Made by a program: the position numbers and the translations under genes
Shown here: positions 19,188 to 28,891 of the stretch, piece after piece
How positions within the stretch are numbered: position 1 is the first letter of the stretch
How the letters are laid out: each line of letters starts with the position of its first letter
The notes under the pieces: model-generated
The model's input: the letters and a program-made list of their open reading frames with translations, nothing else
Databases searched by the model: none
Told to the model about the DNA's origin: nothing
Assembly: GCF_004458765.1 (NCBI RefSeq)
Contig: NZ_SPJX01000364.1
Coordinates: 21,921 to 70,182 of the forward strand
Origin: Microvirga pakistanensis
GTDB lineage: Bacteria > Pseudomonadota > Alphaproteobacteria > Rhizobiales > Beijerinckiaceae
DNA: 48,262 nt
Reading direction: 5' to 3'

Positions 19188-19627
19188 TATCCCGGCGGCA
19201 CGACAGCCGTCGCCTCGATTTCCAGAAGCGCCTTCTTTTCCACCAAACGCACCACCTGCACCAAGGCCATCGCCGGGTAGTGCGTTCCGAGGACGGATCG
19301 GTAGGCACGACCCAGCTCACGCAGATTGGCCAAGTAATCGTCGATATCGACGACGTACCATGTCAGCCGGACAATATGCTGTGGCTTGGCCCCCCCTTCC
19401 GCCAGAATGGCACAGATGTTCTCCAGTGTCTGGCGCGCCTGCGCGACGAAGCCATCGGGAAACTCGCCCGCCTCGCTCCAGCCCACGATCCCACCAGTGA
19501 CGACGATCCGGCCTTCGGCCATCATACCGTTCGAATAGCCTTTGGGGATTGGCCAATTCTTCGGCTGCAGAACCTCGATGTCGTTACCGAGGATAGCCGT
19601 AGCCTGAGAGTTCCTAGAGACCGTCAT
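19187..19627 (-). CDS. RidA/YjgF-family protein lacking the canonical arginine
   Basis: 146-aa member of the Rid family, trimeric small proteins; RidA proper hydrolyses reactive enamines/imines to ketone and ammonia. Family landmarks: [35 protein letters not shown] and [11 protein letters not shown] at the C-terminus. In classical RidA the PAR arginine binds the substrate carboxylate; here the aligned segment is [10 protein letters not shown], so arginine is replaced by methionine, as in the Rid4-Rid7 groups that lack imine deaminase activity. AGGAGAAAG precedes ATG 19627, and the gene overlaps the acyl-CoA dehydrogenase end by 14 bases. A pathway-specific role is inferred from the operon. 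Confidence 0.88.
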   Translation of the reverse strand: MTVSRNSQATAILGNDIEVLQPKNWPIPKGYSNGMMAEGRIVVTGGIVGWSEAGEFPDGFVAQARQTLENICAILAEGGAKPQHIVRLTWYVVDIDDYLANLRELGRAYRSVLGTHYPAMALVQVVRLVEKKALLEIEATAVVPPG

Positions 19628-20876
19628 TGGTCTTTCTCCTGGTCGTTTTCTCCAAGGCCAAATTCCCTGGCGAAACCTGCTTGCTCTGCTCACCACCCGA
19701 GCGAGATCCATCGAGCATTTTCAGAAGCTCACGCGCAATCACGACCTTCTGAACTTCCGTTGCACCCTCGTAAATGCGCAGCGCGCGGTTCTCACGGTAA
19801 AGTTCCTCGACCTTCACGCCTTTGGTGACTCCGAGACCGCCGAAGATCTGGACCGCTTTGTCGATGACAGTTTGCGCGACCTCTGTAGCGTACATTTTGG
19901 CCATTGCGGCCTCACGCGTCACGCGTGAGGCGCCCTGATCCTTCGTCCATGCGGCGCGGTAGACGAGGAGCGCCGCAGTGTCGACATTGGTCGCCATGTC
20001 GGCCAAGGCGGCTTGCGTCATCTGGAGTTCCGCCAGCGGAGCTCCGAAGAGATGTCGGGACGAGGCATGGCGCAACGCTTCGTCCATGGCGCGTCTCGCA
20101 AATCCGAGCGATGCGGCTCCGACGGTCGAGCGAAACACGTCCAGGGTTGCCATGGCGACCTTGAAGCCTTCTCCCGGGCCTCCGATCCGTTTCGTCAGCG
20201 GCACTCTGCAGCCCTCGAAACGAAGTGTCGCGAGCGGATGCGGCGCGATAACCTCGATACGCTCCTCGATGCCGAGACCGGGCGTCCCGGCATCGACCAC
20301 ATAGGCGGACAGTCCCCGCGCACCGGGAGCCTCGCCGGACCGCGCGAAGACGATGTAGTAATCCGCAATCCCGCCGTTGGAGATCCACGTCTTCAGGCCG
20401 TCGATCCGCACGTGGTCTGGGCCATCCGGAACGGCGGTGGTGCTCATGGCCGCAACGTCGGATCCGGCCTCTGGCTCGGACAGGGCAAAGGCCGCGATGG
20501 CCTCGCCGCGGGCCACCTTTGGCAAGTACTGTCGCTTCAACTCCTCGGAACCGAATAGGCTGATCGGGCCGGAGCCGAGACCCTGCATCGCGAAGGCAAA
20601 ATCCGCAAGTCCCTCGTGGTAGGCCAGCGTTTCGCGAGACAGGCAGAGCGTCCGAACGTCGAGAACCGGAGCAAGGCCGCCATAGGCTTCCGGTATGGCA
20701 GCCCTCAGCCATCCGTCCTCACCGAGCTTGCGTACGAGGCGGCGGCACGATTCATCCACATCATCATGTTCGACGAGTCCGTGAGACTTGGTCTCGGCCC
20801 AGGCTCTCAGCGCCTCCGCATGCCGGAGGTGACGACCTTCGAAGAAGGGCCATTTCAGAAAGGTGGCGTCGATCAC
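19614..20876 (-). CDS. Acyl-CoA dehydrogenase
   Basis: 420-aa FAD-dependent acyl-CoA dehydrogenase. Diagnostic motifs are [19 protein letters not shown] (substrate/FAD loop), [19 protein letters not shown] and the C-terminal [16 protein letters not shown] containing the catalytic glutamate region. The GTG at 20876 is preferred: GGGAG lies six bases upstream and conserved sequence begins there ([11 protein letters not shown]). It starts one base after the enoyl-CoA hydratase stop. In the 2-aminobenzoyl-CoA pathway of Azoarcus evansii an acyl-CoA dehydrogenase works on the dearomatised ring product; the same role is likely here. Confidence 0.93.
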   Translation of the reverse strand: MIDATFLKWPFFEGRHLRHAEALRAWAETKSHGLVEHDDVDESCRRLVRKLGEDGWLRAAIPEAYGGLAPVLDVRTLCLSRETLAYHEGLADFAFAMQGLGSGPISLFGSEELKRQYLPKVARGEAIAAFALSEPEAGSDVAAMSTTAVPDGPDHVRIDGLKTWISNGGIADYYIVFARSGEAPGARGLSAYVVDAGTPGLGIEERIEVIAPHPLATLRFEGCRVPLTKRIGGPGEGFKVAMATLDVFRSTVGAASLGFARRAMDEALRHASSRHLFGAPLAELQMTQAALADMATNVDTAALLVYRAAWTKDQGASRVTREAAMAKMYATEVAQTVIDKAVQIFGGLGVTKGVKVEELYRENRALRIYEGATEVQKVVIARELLKMLDGSRSGGEQSKQVSPGNLALEKTTRRKTNDGL

Positions 20877-20877
20877 G

Positions 20878-21711
20878 TCAATCTCCCTGGAAGACCGGCT
20901 TCTCCTTAGCGGCGAACGCCCTGTAGGCACGGGCGAAGTCCTCGGTCGTCATGCACAGGGCCTGAGCGACGGCTTCCGCCTCGATCGCCTCCTCCACCGA
21001 CATGGCCCATTCCATGGCGAGCATGCGCTTAGTCATCGTATTGGCGTAGGTTGGTCCCGAGCCGATCTCTCGCGCCAAGGCCTGCGCCTCGCGGAGAAGC
21101 TCGGTCTCATCGACAAGACGGCTGAAGAATCCCCACCGCTCGCCTTCTTCGGCCTTCATGAATCGCCCCGTGTAGAGAAGCTCCGAGGCCCGGCCCTGCC
21201 CAATGATGCGCGGCAGGATCGCGCAAGCGCCCATATCGCAGCCGGCCAGCCCTACCTTGTTGAACAGGAAGGCCACCTTGGCGCTTGGCGCCGCGAGCCG
21301 CAAATCGGACGCCATGGCCACGATGGCGCCTGCGCCGGCGCAGATCCCTTCGACGGCCGCGATCACAGGCTGCGGAGCAGCCCGCATGGCTTTCACCAAT
21401 TCGCCCGTCATGCGCGTGAAGGCCGTCAGGCCCTTTGTATCCATCTCGACCAGAGGCCCGATGATCTCGAACACATCGCCGCCGGAGGAAAAGTTGCCGC
21501 CGGATCCCGTCACGACGATGGCCTTGACACCGTCGTCCTTCGCGCAGGCATGGAAGAAGTCGGTAAGTTCGCGATAGCTTTCGAATGTCAGCGGGTTCTT
21601 CTTTTCCGGACGGTTGAATGTGACCGTCGCGACCGGACCTTCCACCGTGAGGATGAAGTGGCGCGGTTTATACGCGGCAAGGGGCAACATGACGGGGTTG
21701 GCGAACTGCAT
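20878..21711 (-). CDS. Enoyl-CoA hydratase/isomerase family protein
   Basis: 277-aa crotonase. Oxyanion-hole segments are [12 protein letters not shown] and [20 protein letters not shown]; the C-terminal [19 protein letters not shown] is typical for the family. The ATG at 21711 overlaps the MarR stop codon (ATGA), favouring this start over an upstream in-frame ATG at 21825. It is the intact hydratase of the pathway, in contrast to the broken copy at 18348-19187. Confidence 0.93.
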   Translation of the reverse strand: MQFANPVMLPLAAYKPRHFILTVEGPVATVTFNRPEKKNPLTFESYRELTDFFHACAKDDGVKAIVVTGSGGNFSSGGDVFEIIGPLVEMDTKGLTAFTRMTGELVKAMRAAPQPVIAAVEGICAGAGAIVAMASDLRLAAPSAKVAFLFNKVGLAGCDMGACAILPRIIGQGRASELLYTGRFMKAEEGERWGFFSRLVDETELLREAQALAREIGSGPTYANTMTKRMLAMEWAMSVEEAIEAEAVAQALCMTTEDFARAYRAFAAKEKPVFQGD

Positions 21712-22220
21712 CACTGCGTCTCTCCCATGATGGCGTTTCTGGCGGACAGTTTTGTTTTGGCGAGAAGGCGCATCAGATCCTTCTGCTCCCTCTGCGAAAG
21801 TCCGCCGAAGATCTCGGCGACCCATGCCTCGTGCTCGGCAGCGATCGCGCGGAATTCCATTCGACCGGCTGGCGTGAGCTTGACGATCTGAGCTCTCCGA
21901 TCGATCGCGGAGACCCGGCGTTCGATATGCCCGGAGGCGGCGAGCCGATCGACCAAGCTAGTGAGATTGCCGTTCGACACCATCATCCGCTTCGAGAGAT
22001 CAGAGAGCGTCATCCCCTCCGGGGTCTTGTCGAGCTGAGCCATCAGATCGAAACGGGGAAGCGTCACATCGAAGCGGTCCCGCAGGCGACGGCGGACTTC
22101 GCCTTCGATCAGCGTAGAGCATGTCAGCAGCCGGAGCCAGAGCCGGAGCTCGTCACGGTGATCCTCCGGCATCTCGAGAGCCTTCGTCTCGGCGTCCAGC
22201 GGGATTGTCTGGTTGTCCAT
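21711..22220 (-). CDS. MarR-family regulator of the aromatic-CoA operon
   Basis: 169-aa winged-helix regulator: [20 protein letters not shown] is the recognition region and [19 protein letters not shown] the wing. It is embedded between the SDR and hydratase genes. MarR proteins in such loci usually respond to the aryl-CoA thioester. The repeated 18-bp sites at 25372 and 27374 are its probable operators. ATG 22220 follows GGAGAGA and is four bases after... the SDR frame ends at 22222; a GTG at 22235 is an alternative start that would overlap the SDR gene. Confidence 0.9.
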   Translation of the reverse strand: MDNQTIPLDAETKALEMPEDHRDELRLWLRLLTCSTLIEGEVRRRLRDRFDVTLPRFDLMAQLDKTPEGMTLSDLSKRMMVSNGNLTSLVDRLAASGHIERRVSAIDRRAQIVKLTPAGRMEFRAIAAEHEAWVAEIFGGLSQREQKDLMRLLAKTKLSARNAIMGETQ

Positions 22221-22221
22221 T

Positions 22222-22989
22222 TCAAATCTCTCCACCGGCCACCACGATGGCCTGGCCCGTTACGGAGCGGGCGCCCTCGCTGCACAGCCACAGAACCGCC
22301 TCAGCCACTTCCGACGGGCTGATCAATCTTTGCTGAGGATTGTGCTTCACGAATTCGTTCAGAGCCTGTTCACGCGACCTGCCCGTCTTCGCCGTGATGC
22401 GTTGGACACTCTCCGCCACAAGATCCGTGTCGGTAAAGCCAGGGCAGACCGCGTTGACGGTCACGCCGGTCGTGGCGGTCTCCTGCGCAAGCGCCCGCAC
22501 GAAGCCGACAACCGCGTGCTTCGCCGCGCAATAGGCGCTCACATAAGGATAACCCTTCAGACCTGCCGTCGAGGCCACGGCAATGATTCGTCCAAACCCC
22601 CGCTCAGTCATGGAGCCGAGCACGGCATGCGTGACATTGGTCACACCAAGCAGATTCACGTCCAGCATCTGCTGGAACATGGCCGGAGTGGATTTCATAA
22701 ACGGGGCCGAGACTGCCGATCCCGCATTGGCGATCATGAGATCCACGGGTCCATGTCGCGAGACGACAGTCTGGATGGCGGCTTGAACGATGTCTGGATC
22801 GGTGACGTCGGCAACGGCAGCGCCATGAGCGTCACCCTCCGAGACGACGTGATCCAGGGCCGCCTGGTTCCGGCCGACGATTGTGACCCTAGCCCCTGCC
22901 CCCGCAAGCGCCCTTGCAATGGCGCGCCCGATGCCGCGCCCGCCGCCTGTGACAACTGCGTGGCGGCCCTGAAGAAGGTTCATATCCAT
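22222..22989 (-). CDS. Short-chain dehydrogenase/reductase
   Basis: 255-aa SDR. The cofactor motif TGGGRGIG is at residues 11-18, NAG at about 85-87, and the catalytic Ser-Tyr-Lys set in VASTAGLKGYPYVSAYCAAK. It starts one base after the monooxygenase stop. In the context of a 2-aminobenzoyl-CoA locus it may reduce or oxidise a hydroxy/keto intermediate of the ring-cleaved acyl-CoA. Start ATG 22989 is preferred; ATG 22983 or an upstream in-frame codon at 23016 cannot be excluded. Confidence 0.92.
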   Translation of the reverse strand: MDMNLLQGRHAVVTGGGRGIGRAIARALAGAGARVTIVGRNQAALDHVVSEGDAHGAAVADVTDPDIVQAAIQTVVSRHGPVDLMIANAGSAVSAPFMKSTPAMFQQMLDVNLLGVTNVTHAVLGSMTERGFGRIIAVASTAGLKGYPYVSAYCAAKHAVVGFVRALAQETATTGVTVNAVCPGFTDTDLVAESVQRITAKTGRSREQALNEFVKHNPQQRLISPSEVAEAVLWLCSEGARSVTGQAIVVAGGEI

Positions 22990-22990
22990 A

Positions 22991-25345
22991 TCATTCCGCG
23001 GCGAGGAACTTCCCACCGGCCTCCATCTTCAGTTCAGCTCGGGTCTTCGGCTTGGCCTTGATCTTCAGCTCCTCCATGTCCTGCCGGTCACGGACGCTGT
23101 TGCGGAAGATTTGATCCTTCCCGGCAAGATATTGCGGCGGACAGAAGATATCCTTCGCGCCATACCATGCGGCCGCCTTCATGGTGAAGAACGGGTCCAC
23201 CAGGTGGGGTCGCGCCAGGGCGACCAGATCCGCCCGCCCGGCCGCCAGGATGGTATTGACCTGATCTGCCGTGGTGATGTTGCCGACGCACATGGTGGCG
23301 ACCCGCGCTTCGTTGCGCACCTGATCCGAGAATGGCGTTTGAAACATGCGCCCGTAGATCGGCCGGGCCTCCCGCACGGTTTGTCCCGTGGAGATGTCGA
23401 CGAGATCGACGCCATGCTCGGCAAACGCACGCGCGATTTCCACGGCGTCTTCTCCCGTAATGCCGCCCTGGGCCCAGTCTGTCGCTGAGATGCGCACGGA
23501 CATGGGCTTGTGTGCGGGCCAGACCTCCCGCATGGCATCGAAGACCTCCAGTGGATAGCGCAACCGGTTTTCCAGGGAGCCCCCGTACTCGTCCGTGCGC
23601 CGGTTGGTGAGCGGAGAGATGAAGCTCGCCAGGAGGTAGCCGTGGGCGCAGTGGAGCTCAAGCATGTCGAAGCCCGCCCGGTCGCCCCGCTCCGCCGCGG
23701 CGACGAAATGCGCCCTGATGGCGTCCATGTCGGCGCGGGTCGCCTCCCGCGGTACTTGGCTGTCCGGGAAATACGGAATCGGAGAGGCGGAACAGATATC
23801 CCAGGCTCCCGTTTCGAGAGGGCGGTCGATTCCTTCCCACATGAGCTTTGTGGCGCCCTTGCGCCCTGCATGCCCCAGCTGCAGGCAGAACTTGGCGGTG
23901 GAATGGCCGTGGACGAAGTCGACGATGCGCTTCCAGGCCGCCTCCTGCTCGTCATTCCACAGGCCCGTGCAACCAAGCGTGATGCGCGACTCCGGCGAGA
24001 CGCATGTCATCTCGGTAAAGATCAGTCCCGCACCGCCAGTGGCGCGCGAGCCGTAGTGAACGAGATGCCAGTCCCCGGGAACACCGTCTTCGGCCGAGTA
24101 CATGTCCATCGGGGACACGACCACGCGATTTGCGAGAGTCATGTCGCGAAGCCGGAAAGGCTGAAACATCGGCACGTTCGGATTCTCGATGGACACATCG
24201 AAGCCCTCGTGTCTCACTTGCCGCGCAAAGGTGCGATCGACGGCAGCCACGAAGTCCGGGGCGCGCAGGCGCAGGTTGTCGTAGGTGATCGCCTTGGCGC
24301 GGGTCATCACTCCGAACGCGAACTGCACTGGATCGAAGTTCCAGAAGCGCGCCACATGCTCGAACCAGACGAGGGATACGTCGGCAGCGTGCTGGGTCTT
24401 CTCCACCTCCTCGCGCCGACCTGACTCGAAGAAGGACAGGGCCCGTTCGACATTCGAGTCACGGCGGAAGGCTTCGTAAAGGGCGATAGCATCTTCCATG
24501 GCGAGCTTGGTGCCCGAACCGATGGAGAAATGGGCCGATCCCTTGGCATCGCCGAGCAGCACCTTGTTGCCCATGACCCAGCGCTTGTTGCGGATCATCG
24601 GAAAGTTGCGCCAGAGAGAACGATTGGTGAGAATTCTGTGCCCCTTCAGGAACCAGCCGAAGATCTGCTCCATCAGAGCCGCGGATTCCTCTTCCGTTTT
24701 CTGACCAAGACCGGCGCGATCGAAGGTTTCGGGATCCGTCTCGAACACCCAGGTGGACCGGTTCGCCTCATACTGATAGGCATGGGCAATGAATGGGCCC
24801 CACTCCGTTTCCTGGAAGATGAAGGTGAAGGCGTCGAGCGGCCTAGTGGATCCCATCCAGGCAAACTTGTTGGGCCTCAGGTCTATCTCGGGCTGAAAGT
24901 GGTCAACATGCCTATCCCGGAAGCGGCTGTTGATGCCATCCGCCATGACGACGAGATCCGCATCGGCGAATAGGCTCTCGTCATCCACATCCACCTGGTA
25001 GCACAACCTCACGCCGAGCTCTTCCGCGCGATCCCGCAGGATAAGCAGCAGCGTACGGCGCGAGCAGCCGCAGAATCCGTTGCCGCCGATGCGGTGCTCG
25101 GCTCCCTTGAAGTGAATTGCGATGTCATCCCAATAGGCGAACTCGCGCGTGATCCGATGGTAGCTCGGCAGGTCGTACTTTTCGAAATTATCGAGGGTCG
25201 CATCGGAAAAGACGACGCCGAAGCCGAAGGTGTCATCGGCGCGGTTGCGCTCGTAGACCGTGATCTCTGCCCCAGGCTGGAGCTTCTTCATCAGGATGGC
25301 GAAATAGAGACCCGCAGGCCCTCCGCCGATAACTGCCGTTTTCAT
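22991..25345 (-). CDS. Bifunctional 2-aminobenzoyl-CoA (salicylyl-CoA-like) monooxygenase/reductase
   Basis: 784-aa fusion. Residues 1-380 are a flavin monooxygenase: [13 protein letters not shown] at 7-19 and [20 protein letters not shown] at about 272-291. Residues 400-765 are an Old Yellow Enzyme-type reductase: [51 protein letters not shown], and [16 protein letters not shown]. This architecture is that of 2-aminobenzoyl-CoA monooxygenase/reductase, which hydroxylates and then dearomatises the CoA-activated ring; databases also use the name salicylyl-CoA 5-hydroxylase/oxidoreductase. The adjacent ligase supports an aryl-CoA substrate. A likely MarR operator lies 27 bases before the ATG. 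Anthranilate versus salicylate cannot be decided by sequence alone. Confidence 0.93.
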   Translation of the reverse strand: MKTAVIGGGPAGLYFAILMKKLQPGAEITVYERNRADDTFGFGVVFSDATLDNFEKYDLPSYHRITREFAYWDDIAIHFKGAEHRIGGNGFCGCSRRTLLLILRDRAEELGVRLCYQVDVDDESLFADADLVVMADGINSRFRDRHVDHFQPEIDLRPNKFAWMGSTRPLDAFTFIFQETEWGPFIAHAYQYEANRSTWVFETDPETFDRAGLGQKTEEESAALMEQIFGWFLKGHRILTNRSLWRNFPMIRNKRWVMGNKVLLGDAKGSAHFSIGSGTKLAMEDAIALYEAFRRDSNVERALSFFESGRREEVEKTQHAADVSLVWFEHVARFWNFDPVQFAFGVMTRAKAITYDNLRLRAPDFVAAVDRTFARQVRHEGFDVSIENPNVPMFQPFRLRDMTLANRVVVSPMDMYSAEDGVPGDWHLVHYGSRATGGAGLIFTEMTCVSPESRITLGCTGLWNDEQEAAWKRIVDFVHGHSTAKFCLQLGHAGRKGATKLMWEGIDRPLETGAWDICSASPIPYFPDSQVPREATRADMDAIRAHFVAAAERGDRAGFDMLELHCAHGYLLASFISPLTNRRTDEYGGSLENRLRYPLEVFDAMREVWPAHKPMSVRISATDWAQGGITGEDAVEIARAFAEHGVDLVDISTGQTVREARPIYGRMFQTPFSDQVRNEARVATMCVGNITTADQVNTILAAGRADLVALARPHLVDPFFTMKAAAWYGAKDIFCPPQYLAGKDQIFRNSVRDRQDMEELKIKAKPKTRAELKMEAGGKFLAAE

Positions 25346-25371
25346 GAGATCACCTCCAGGGCAATGAGAAT

Positions 25372-25389
25372 TGTTTTAAGCCTAAAATA
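25372..25389. promoter_or_regulatory. Candidate MarR operator before the monooxygenase
   Basis: TGTTTTAAGCCTAAAATA: arms TTTTA and TAAAA around AGCC. The same core recurs at 27374-27391 in front of the divergent ligase/importer genes. Confidence 0.72.
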
Positions 25390-25561
25390 ATTAGAAATCA
25401 ATCTTCCGGATGGCGCAACGCATGATGCGCAACGCCGGCAAATCTGCATCCGAGACGCTGGCTACGCTAAAGTCCCGCTTCCTTGGCGGTCACGCACACC
25501 ATCACAGAGCCGCCCCTTGAGCCCCATCGGGGACCCGAGCCTTCCGTTCAGTTCGACGCTC

Positions 25562-27205
25562 TCAAGAGACCTTAGCTTCCCATGATTGCTCCGCAGCCAT
25601 CAGGCGAAGCTGAAATCGCTGGAGCTTGCCCGTCTGGGTCCGCGGAAGAGCCTCGACGTACTCGATGAGGCGCGGATATTTGTAAGGCGCGATCTCTGCC
25701 TTTACGTGATCCTGCAACACCTTTGTCAAATCGGGGCCGGGCCTGAAGCCAGAGCGAAGAACCACGTAGGCTTTCACAACCGTCCCCCGCCCGTCATCGG
25801 GAGCTCCTACCACTCCGCATTCGGCCACCGCCTGATGGGTGAGGAGCGCTGCTTCGACCTCGGGTCCTGCGATGTTGTAACCGGCCGAGACGATCATGTC
25901 GTCGGAGCGCGCCTGATACCAGAAGTAACCATCCTCATCCATCAGGTAGGTGTCCCCGGTGACGTTCCAGCCATTCTGCACGTAGTTGCGCTGCCGCTCG
26001 TCGGCCAGATATCGGCACCCCGTCGGCCCACGGACGGCTAGGCGGCCGATGCTCCCTGGAGGAAGGGTGCGTCCCTCGTCGTCGATGACCTTCGCTTCAT
26101 ATCCGGGTACGGGTTTGCCGGTGGCTCCGGGGCGGATTTCCTCCTCGGTCGCAGCAATGAAGATGTGGAGCATCTCCGTCGCGCCGATCCCGTCCATCAG
26201 CTTGATGCCGGTTGCGTTTCTCCAGGCCTCGAACGTGTCCTTAGGCAGCGCCTCTCCCGCGGAAACGCATTTCCGCAGCGAGGAAAGATCGTAGCTCCCG
26301 AGCTTGGTCAGCATGGCGCGATACGCAGTCGGGGCCGTGAAGCAGATCGTGGCCTTGTATTGCATGATGGCGGCAGGAAGATCGTCGGGCCCTGCTTTTT
26401 CCAGCAGAACGGTCGACGCGCCTACCCTCATGGGGAATAGGACGAGACCGCCGAGCCCGAAAGTGAAGGCCAAGGGGGGAGAGCCAATGAAGCGATCAGT
26501 CGGCTCGGGCCGCAGCACGTTGAGAGAATAACCATCGCAGATCGCCAGCATGTCGCGATGGAAGTGCATGGTGCCCTTCGGCTCGCCGGTCGTGCCGGAG
26601 GTAAAGCCTATCAGGCATACATCGTCCGCCGCCGTGTCGGCCGCATCGAATTCGGGTGAGGCTGTGGCAATCAGCGCCTCAAGGCTGTCAGGCGCGCCGG
26701 AGCCCCAATACACCACATGCTGCAAGTCTGGCACCATAGCCTTCGCACGTTCCATCTCCTCGGCGAGGCGATGGTCGCACAGCGCAACGCCGATCCTGGC
26801 CTTGTTCAACGGGTAGGCAATCTCCTTGGCGCGCAGCATCGGCATTGTGGCAACGACGACGCCACCCGACTTCAGCACGGCCAGGTAGGCCGCGACCATC
26901 ATGGGGTTGTTGGCAGAGCGGAGCAGAACGCGATTGCCCGGCACGAAACCCAACTGTTTTACAAGCACATTGCAGATCCGATTCACTCGCTCCTGCAGCT
27001 CCCGATAGGTGAGCGTCTCGGCAGGGCTGATGAGGCAAGGCTCATCTCCCCTGCCCTCGTCAATCCACCGGTCGAGGAAGGCCACGGCACAATTGAGCCG
27101 CTCCGGGAACTGAAATTCCGGACGGGTGAACAGGAAGGCTGGCCATTGATCCCGAGGCGGAAGGTTGTTCCGAGTGAAGGTATCGACATGTGCCGTGTAC
27201 GCCAT
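25562..27205 (-). CDS. Aryl-CoA ligase (2-aminobenzoate/benzoate-CoA ligase type)
   Basis: 547-aa AMP-forming ligase of the ANL superfamily that would activate anthranilate or a related aromatic acid to its CoA thioester. ATP-binding motifs: IGFTSGTTGEPKG (about 205-217), the GATEMLHIF segment, WNVTGDTYLMDEDGYFWYQA, and the C-terminal RTQTGKLQRFQL with the catalytic lysine. The N-terminal NNLPPRDQWPAF resembles benzoate/2-aminobenzoate ligases. It is separated from the monooxygenase by 216 bases that include its neighbour's operator, and diverges from the LIV importer. First step of the pathway. Confidence 0.93.
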   Translation of the reverse strand: MAYTAHVDTFTRNNLPPRDQWPAFLFTRPEFQFPERLNCAVAFLDRWIDEGRGDEPCLISPAETLTYRELQERVNRICNVLVKQLGFVPGNRVLLRSANNPMMVAAYLAVLKSGGVVVATMPMLRAKEIAYPLNKARIGVALCDHRLAEEMERAKAMVPDLQHVVYWGSGAPDSLEALIATASPEFDAADTAADDVCLIGFTSGTTGEPKGTMHFHRDMLAICDGYSLNVLRPEPTDRFIGSPPLAFTFGLGGLVLFPMRVGASTVLLEKAGPDDLPAAIMQYKATICFTAPTAYRAMLTKLGSYDLSSLRKCVSAGEALPKDTFEAWRNATGIKLMDGIGATEMLHIFIAATEEEIRPGATGKPVPGYEAKVIDDEGRTLPPGSIGRLAVRGPTGCRYLADERQRNYVQNGWNVTGDTYLMDEDGYFWYQARSDDMIVSAGYNIAGPEVEAALLTHQAVAECGVVGAPDDGRGTVVKAYVVLRSGFRPGPDLTKVLQDHVKAEIAPYKYPRLIEYVEALPRTQTGKLQRFQLRLMAAEQSWEAKVS

Positions 27206-27571
27206 CGCTGGATTCCCCTGGTTTCGCCTGCCCGAAGATGCGCTGCGACGACTGATAGGGTCCAGGTGGCCCTATGGGCCGAATGATCCTCGGAGCATCA
27301 GTCGGAATTCGCCGATCAAGTCTCTCCTGCCTCTTACCATCGCAGAGCATTAGGCCTGGATCCGCCCTGCATTTATTTAAAGCCTAAAATATTTGTTGGC
27401 AATCCCCGGGATCGAATCTAACATTCGATATCTGCCGAAAACGAATTGTTCGGCGGGGTCCTTTTGCGGCAGTATAGCGCCGACCTTCCGTCGAGGCGTC
27501 TCAGGTCTCGCCGGGAACAATTACGCAGCACGGCAAACGTGCGCAGGGAACAGCGACTTCGGGAGACAGCA
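27206..27571. other. Divergent regulatory region between aryl-CoA ligase and LIV importer
   Basis: This 366-base gap holds no gene I can support. It contains the second MarR-type site (27374-27391) and, at its right end, the GGGAGA ribosome-binding site of the importer binding protein (27561). The left 150 bases upstream of the ligase show no clear promoter to me. Confidence 0.6.
27374..27391. promoter_or_regulatory. Candidate MarR operator shared by ligase and LIV importer
   Basis: TATTTAAAGCCTAAAATA shares 16 of 18 bases with the site at 25372 and is a near-palindrome around AGCC (TATTTAA / TAAAATA). It sits 169 bases upstream of the ligase and 181 bases upstream of the importer's first gene. 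Confidence 0.72.
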
Positions 27572-28747
27572 ATGAAAGTGACGATCAAGACCCTTGGCTT
27601 GGCAGCAGCCGTGACGCTGGCCACCGCCCCCGCCATGGCTCAGGAGAAGCTGAAGATCGGCCTGCTCCTGACCCTTTCCGGTCCTTCGGCCGTCCTCGGC
27701 CAGCATGCACGGGACGGTTTCCAGCTCGCCATGAAGGACCTCGGCGGCAAGCTCGGAGGTCGGGACGTCGACGTGATCGTCGTGGACGACGAACTGAAGC
27801 CCGACGTGGCGGTCACGAAGGTCAAGGGCCTTCTGGAGCGCGACAAAGTGGATTTCGTCGTCGGCCCAATCTTCTCGAACGTGGCGGTTGCCACCCACAA
27901 GCCGATCGTCGATTCCAAGACGTTCTACATCAGCGTGAATGCTGGTCCCTCGAATCTCGCCGGCAAGAGCTGCAACCCCTACTTCTTCGCCACGTCCTAC
28001 CAGAATGACCAGAATCACGAGGTTCTCGGCAAGGTAGCTCAGGACCGCGGCTACAAGAAGGTCTACCTGCTCGCCCCGAATTATCAGGCCGGCAAGGACG
28101 CGCTCTCCGGCTTCAAGCGCCACTACAAGGGCGAGATCATCGAGGAATCCTACGTTCCTCTCAACACTCTGGATTTCCAGTCGGAGCTTGCGAAGATCGC
28201 CTCCATGCAGCCTGATGCGATCTTCACCTTCATGCCGGGCGGCATGGGCGTGAACCTTGTCAAGCAGTACCGCGCCGCTGGCCTTGCCGACCGCATTCCA
28301 TTCCTCTCCGCCTTCACGGTCGACGAGACGAACCTGCCCGCGCAGCAGGACGCTGCTGTCGGCATGCTCAGCGGCTCGAACTGGGCGCCCAACATGGATA
28401 CCGCAGAGAACAAGAAGTTCGTTGCAGCCTACGAGGCTGCCTACAACGCTGTGCCGGCCTCCTATGCCATGCACGCCTACGATGCCGCTCTCCTGATCGA
28501 CAGCGCCCTCAAGGCAACGGGCGGCAAGACCGAGGACAAGGATGCCCTGCGCAATGCTATCAGGAAGGCGGAGTTCAAGTCTCTGCGCGGAGACTTCAAG
28601 TTCGGAGCGAACGGCTTTCCGATCCAGGACTTCTACCTCGTGAAGGCCACTAAGCGTCCGGACGGCAAGCTCGAGACGCAAGTCTCGGAAAAGGTGTTCG
28701 ACGATTATACGGACGCTTATGCCAAGGAGTGCGCAATCACGAACTAA
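27572..28747 (+). CDS. Branched-chain-amino-acid-type ABC binding protein
   Basis: 391-aa periplasmic protein (Peripla_BP_6). The signal peptide ends at TAPAMAQ, and the mature part opens with KLKIGLLLTLSGPSAVLGQH, the usual LivJ-like first strand. Other family segments are VVGPIFSNVAVATHKP and YDAALLIDSALKATGGK. LIV-type importers next to aromatic-CoA genes commonly bring in aromatic acids; anthranilate or a precursor is the plausible ligand. ATG 27572 follows GGGAGACAGCA. A hairpin downstream separates it from the permease genes. Confidence 0.93.
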   Translation: MKVTIKTLGLAAAVTLATAPAMAQEKLKIGLLLTLSGPSAVLGQHARDGFQLAMKDLGGKLGGRDVDVIVVDDELKPDVAVTKVKGLLERDKVDFVVGPIFSNVAVATHKPIVDSKTFYISVNAGPSNLAGKSCNPYFFATSYQNDQNHEVLGKVAQDRGYKKVYLLAPNYQAGKDALSGFKRHYKGEIIEESYVPLNTLDFQSELAKIASMQPDAIFTFMPGGMGVNLVKQYRAAGLADRIPFLSAFTVDETNLPAQQDAAVGMLSGSNWAPNMDTAENKKFVAAYEAAYNAVPASYAMHAYDAALLIDSALKATGGKTEDKDALRNAIRKAEFKSLRGDFKFGANGFPIQDFYLVKATKRPDGKLETQVSEKVFDDYTDAYAKECAITN

Positions 28748-28761
28748 GGCGCAAATGGAAA

Positions 28762-28800
28762 GGCCTGCCCGCTCCGGTCGCCGTATCGAGCAGACAGGCC
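28762..28800 (+). terminator. Hairpin between binding-protein and permease genes
   Basis: GGCCTG (28762) pairs with CAGGCC (28795) across a long loop, with further G/C pairing possible inside. It begins 14 bases after the binding-protein stop and is followed by CTTCCCTCTC, not a U-tract. More likely an mRNA-stabilising or attenuating structure than a full terminator. Confidence 0.4.
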
Positions 28801-28891
28801 CTTCCCTCTCCCGCTTCATAAGCGTGCTTCTCTTTCGTGAGTGCCCGAGCAGGCGCTCGACCGATGCAAGGCTGCTGCCAGCGATGTGCCG

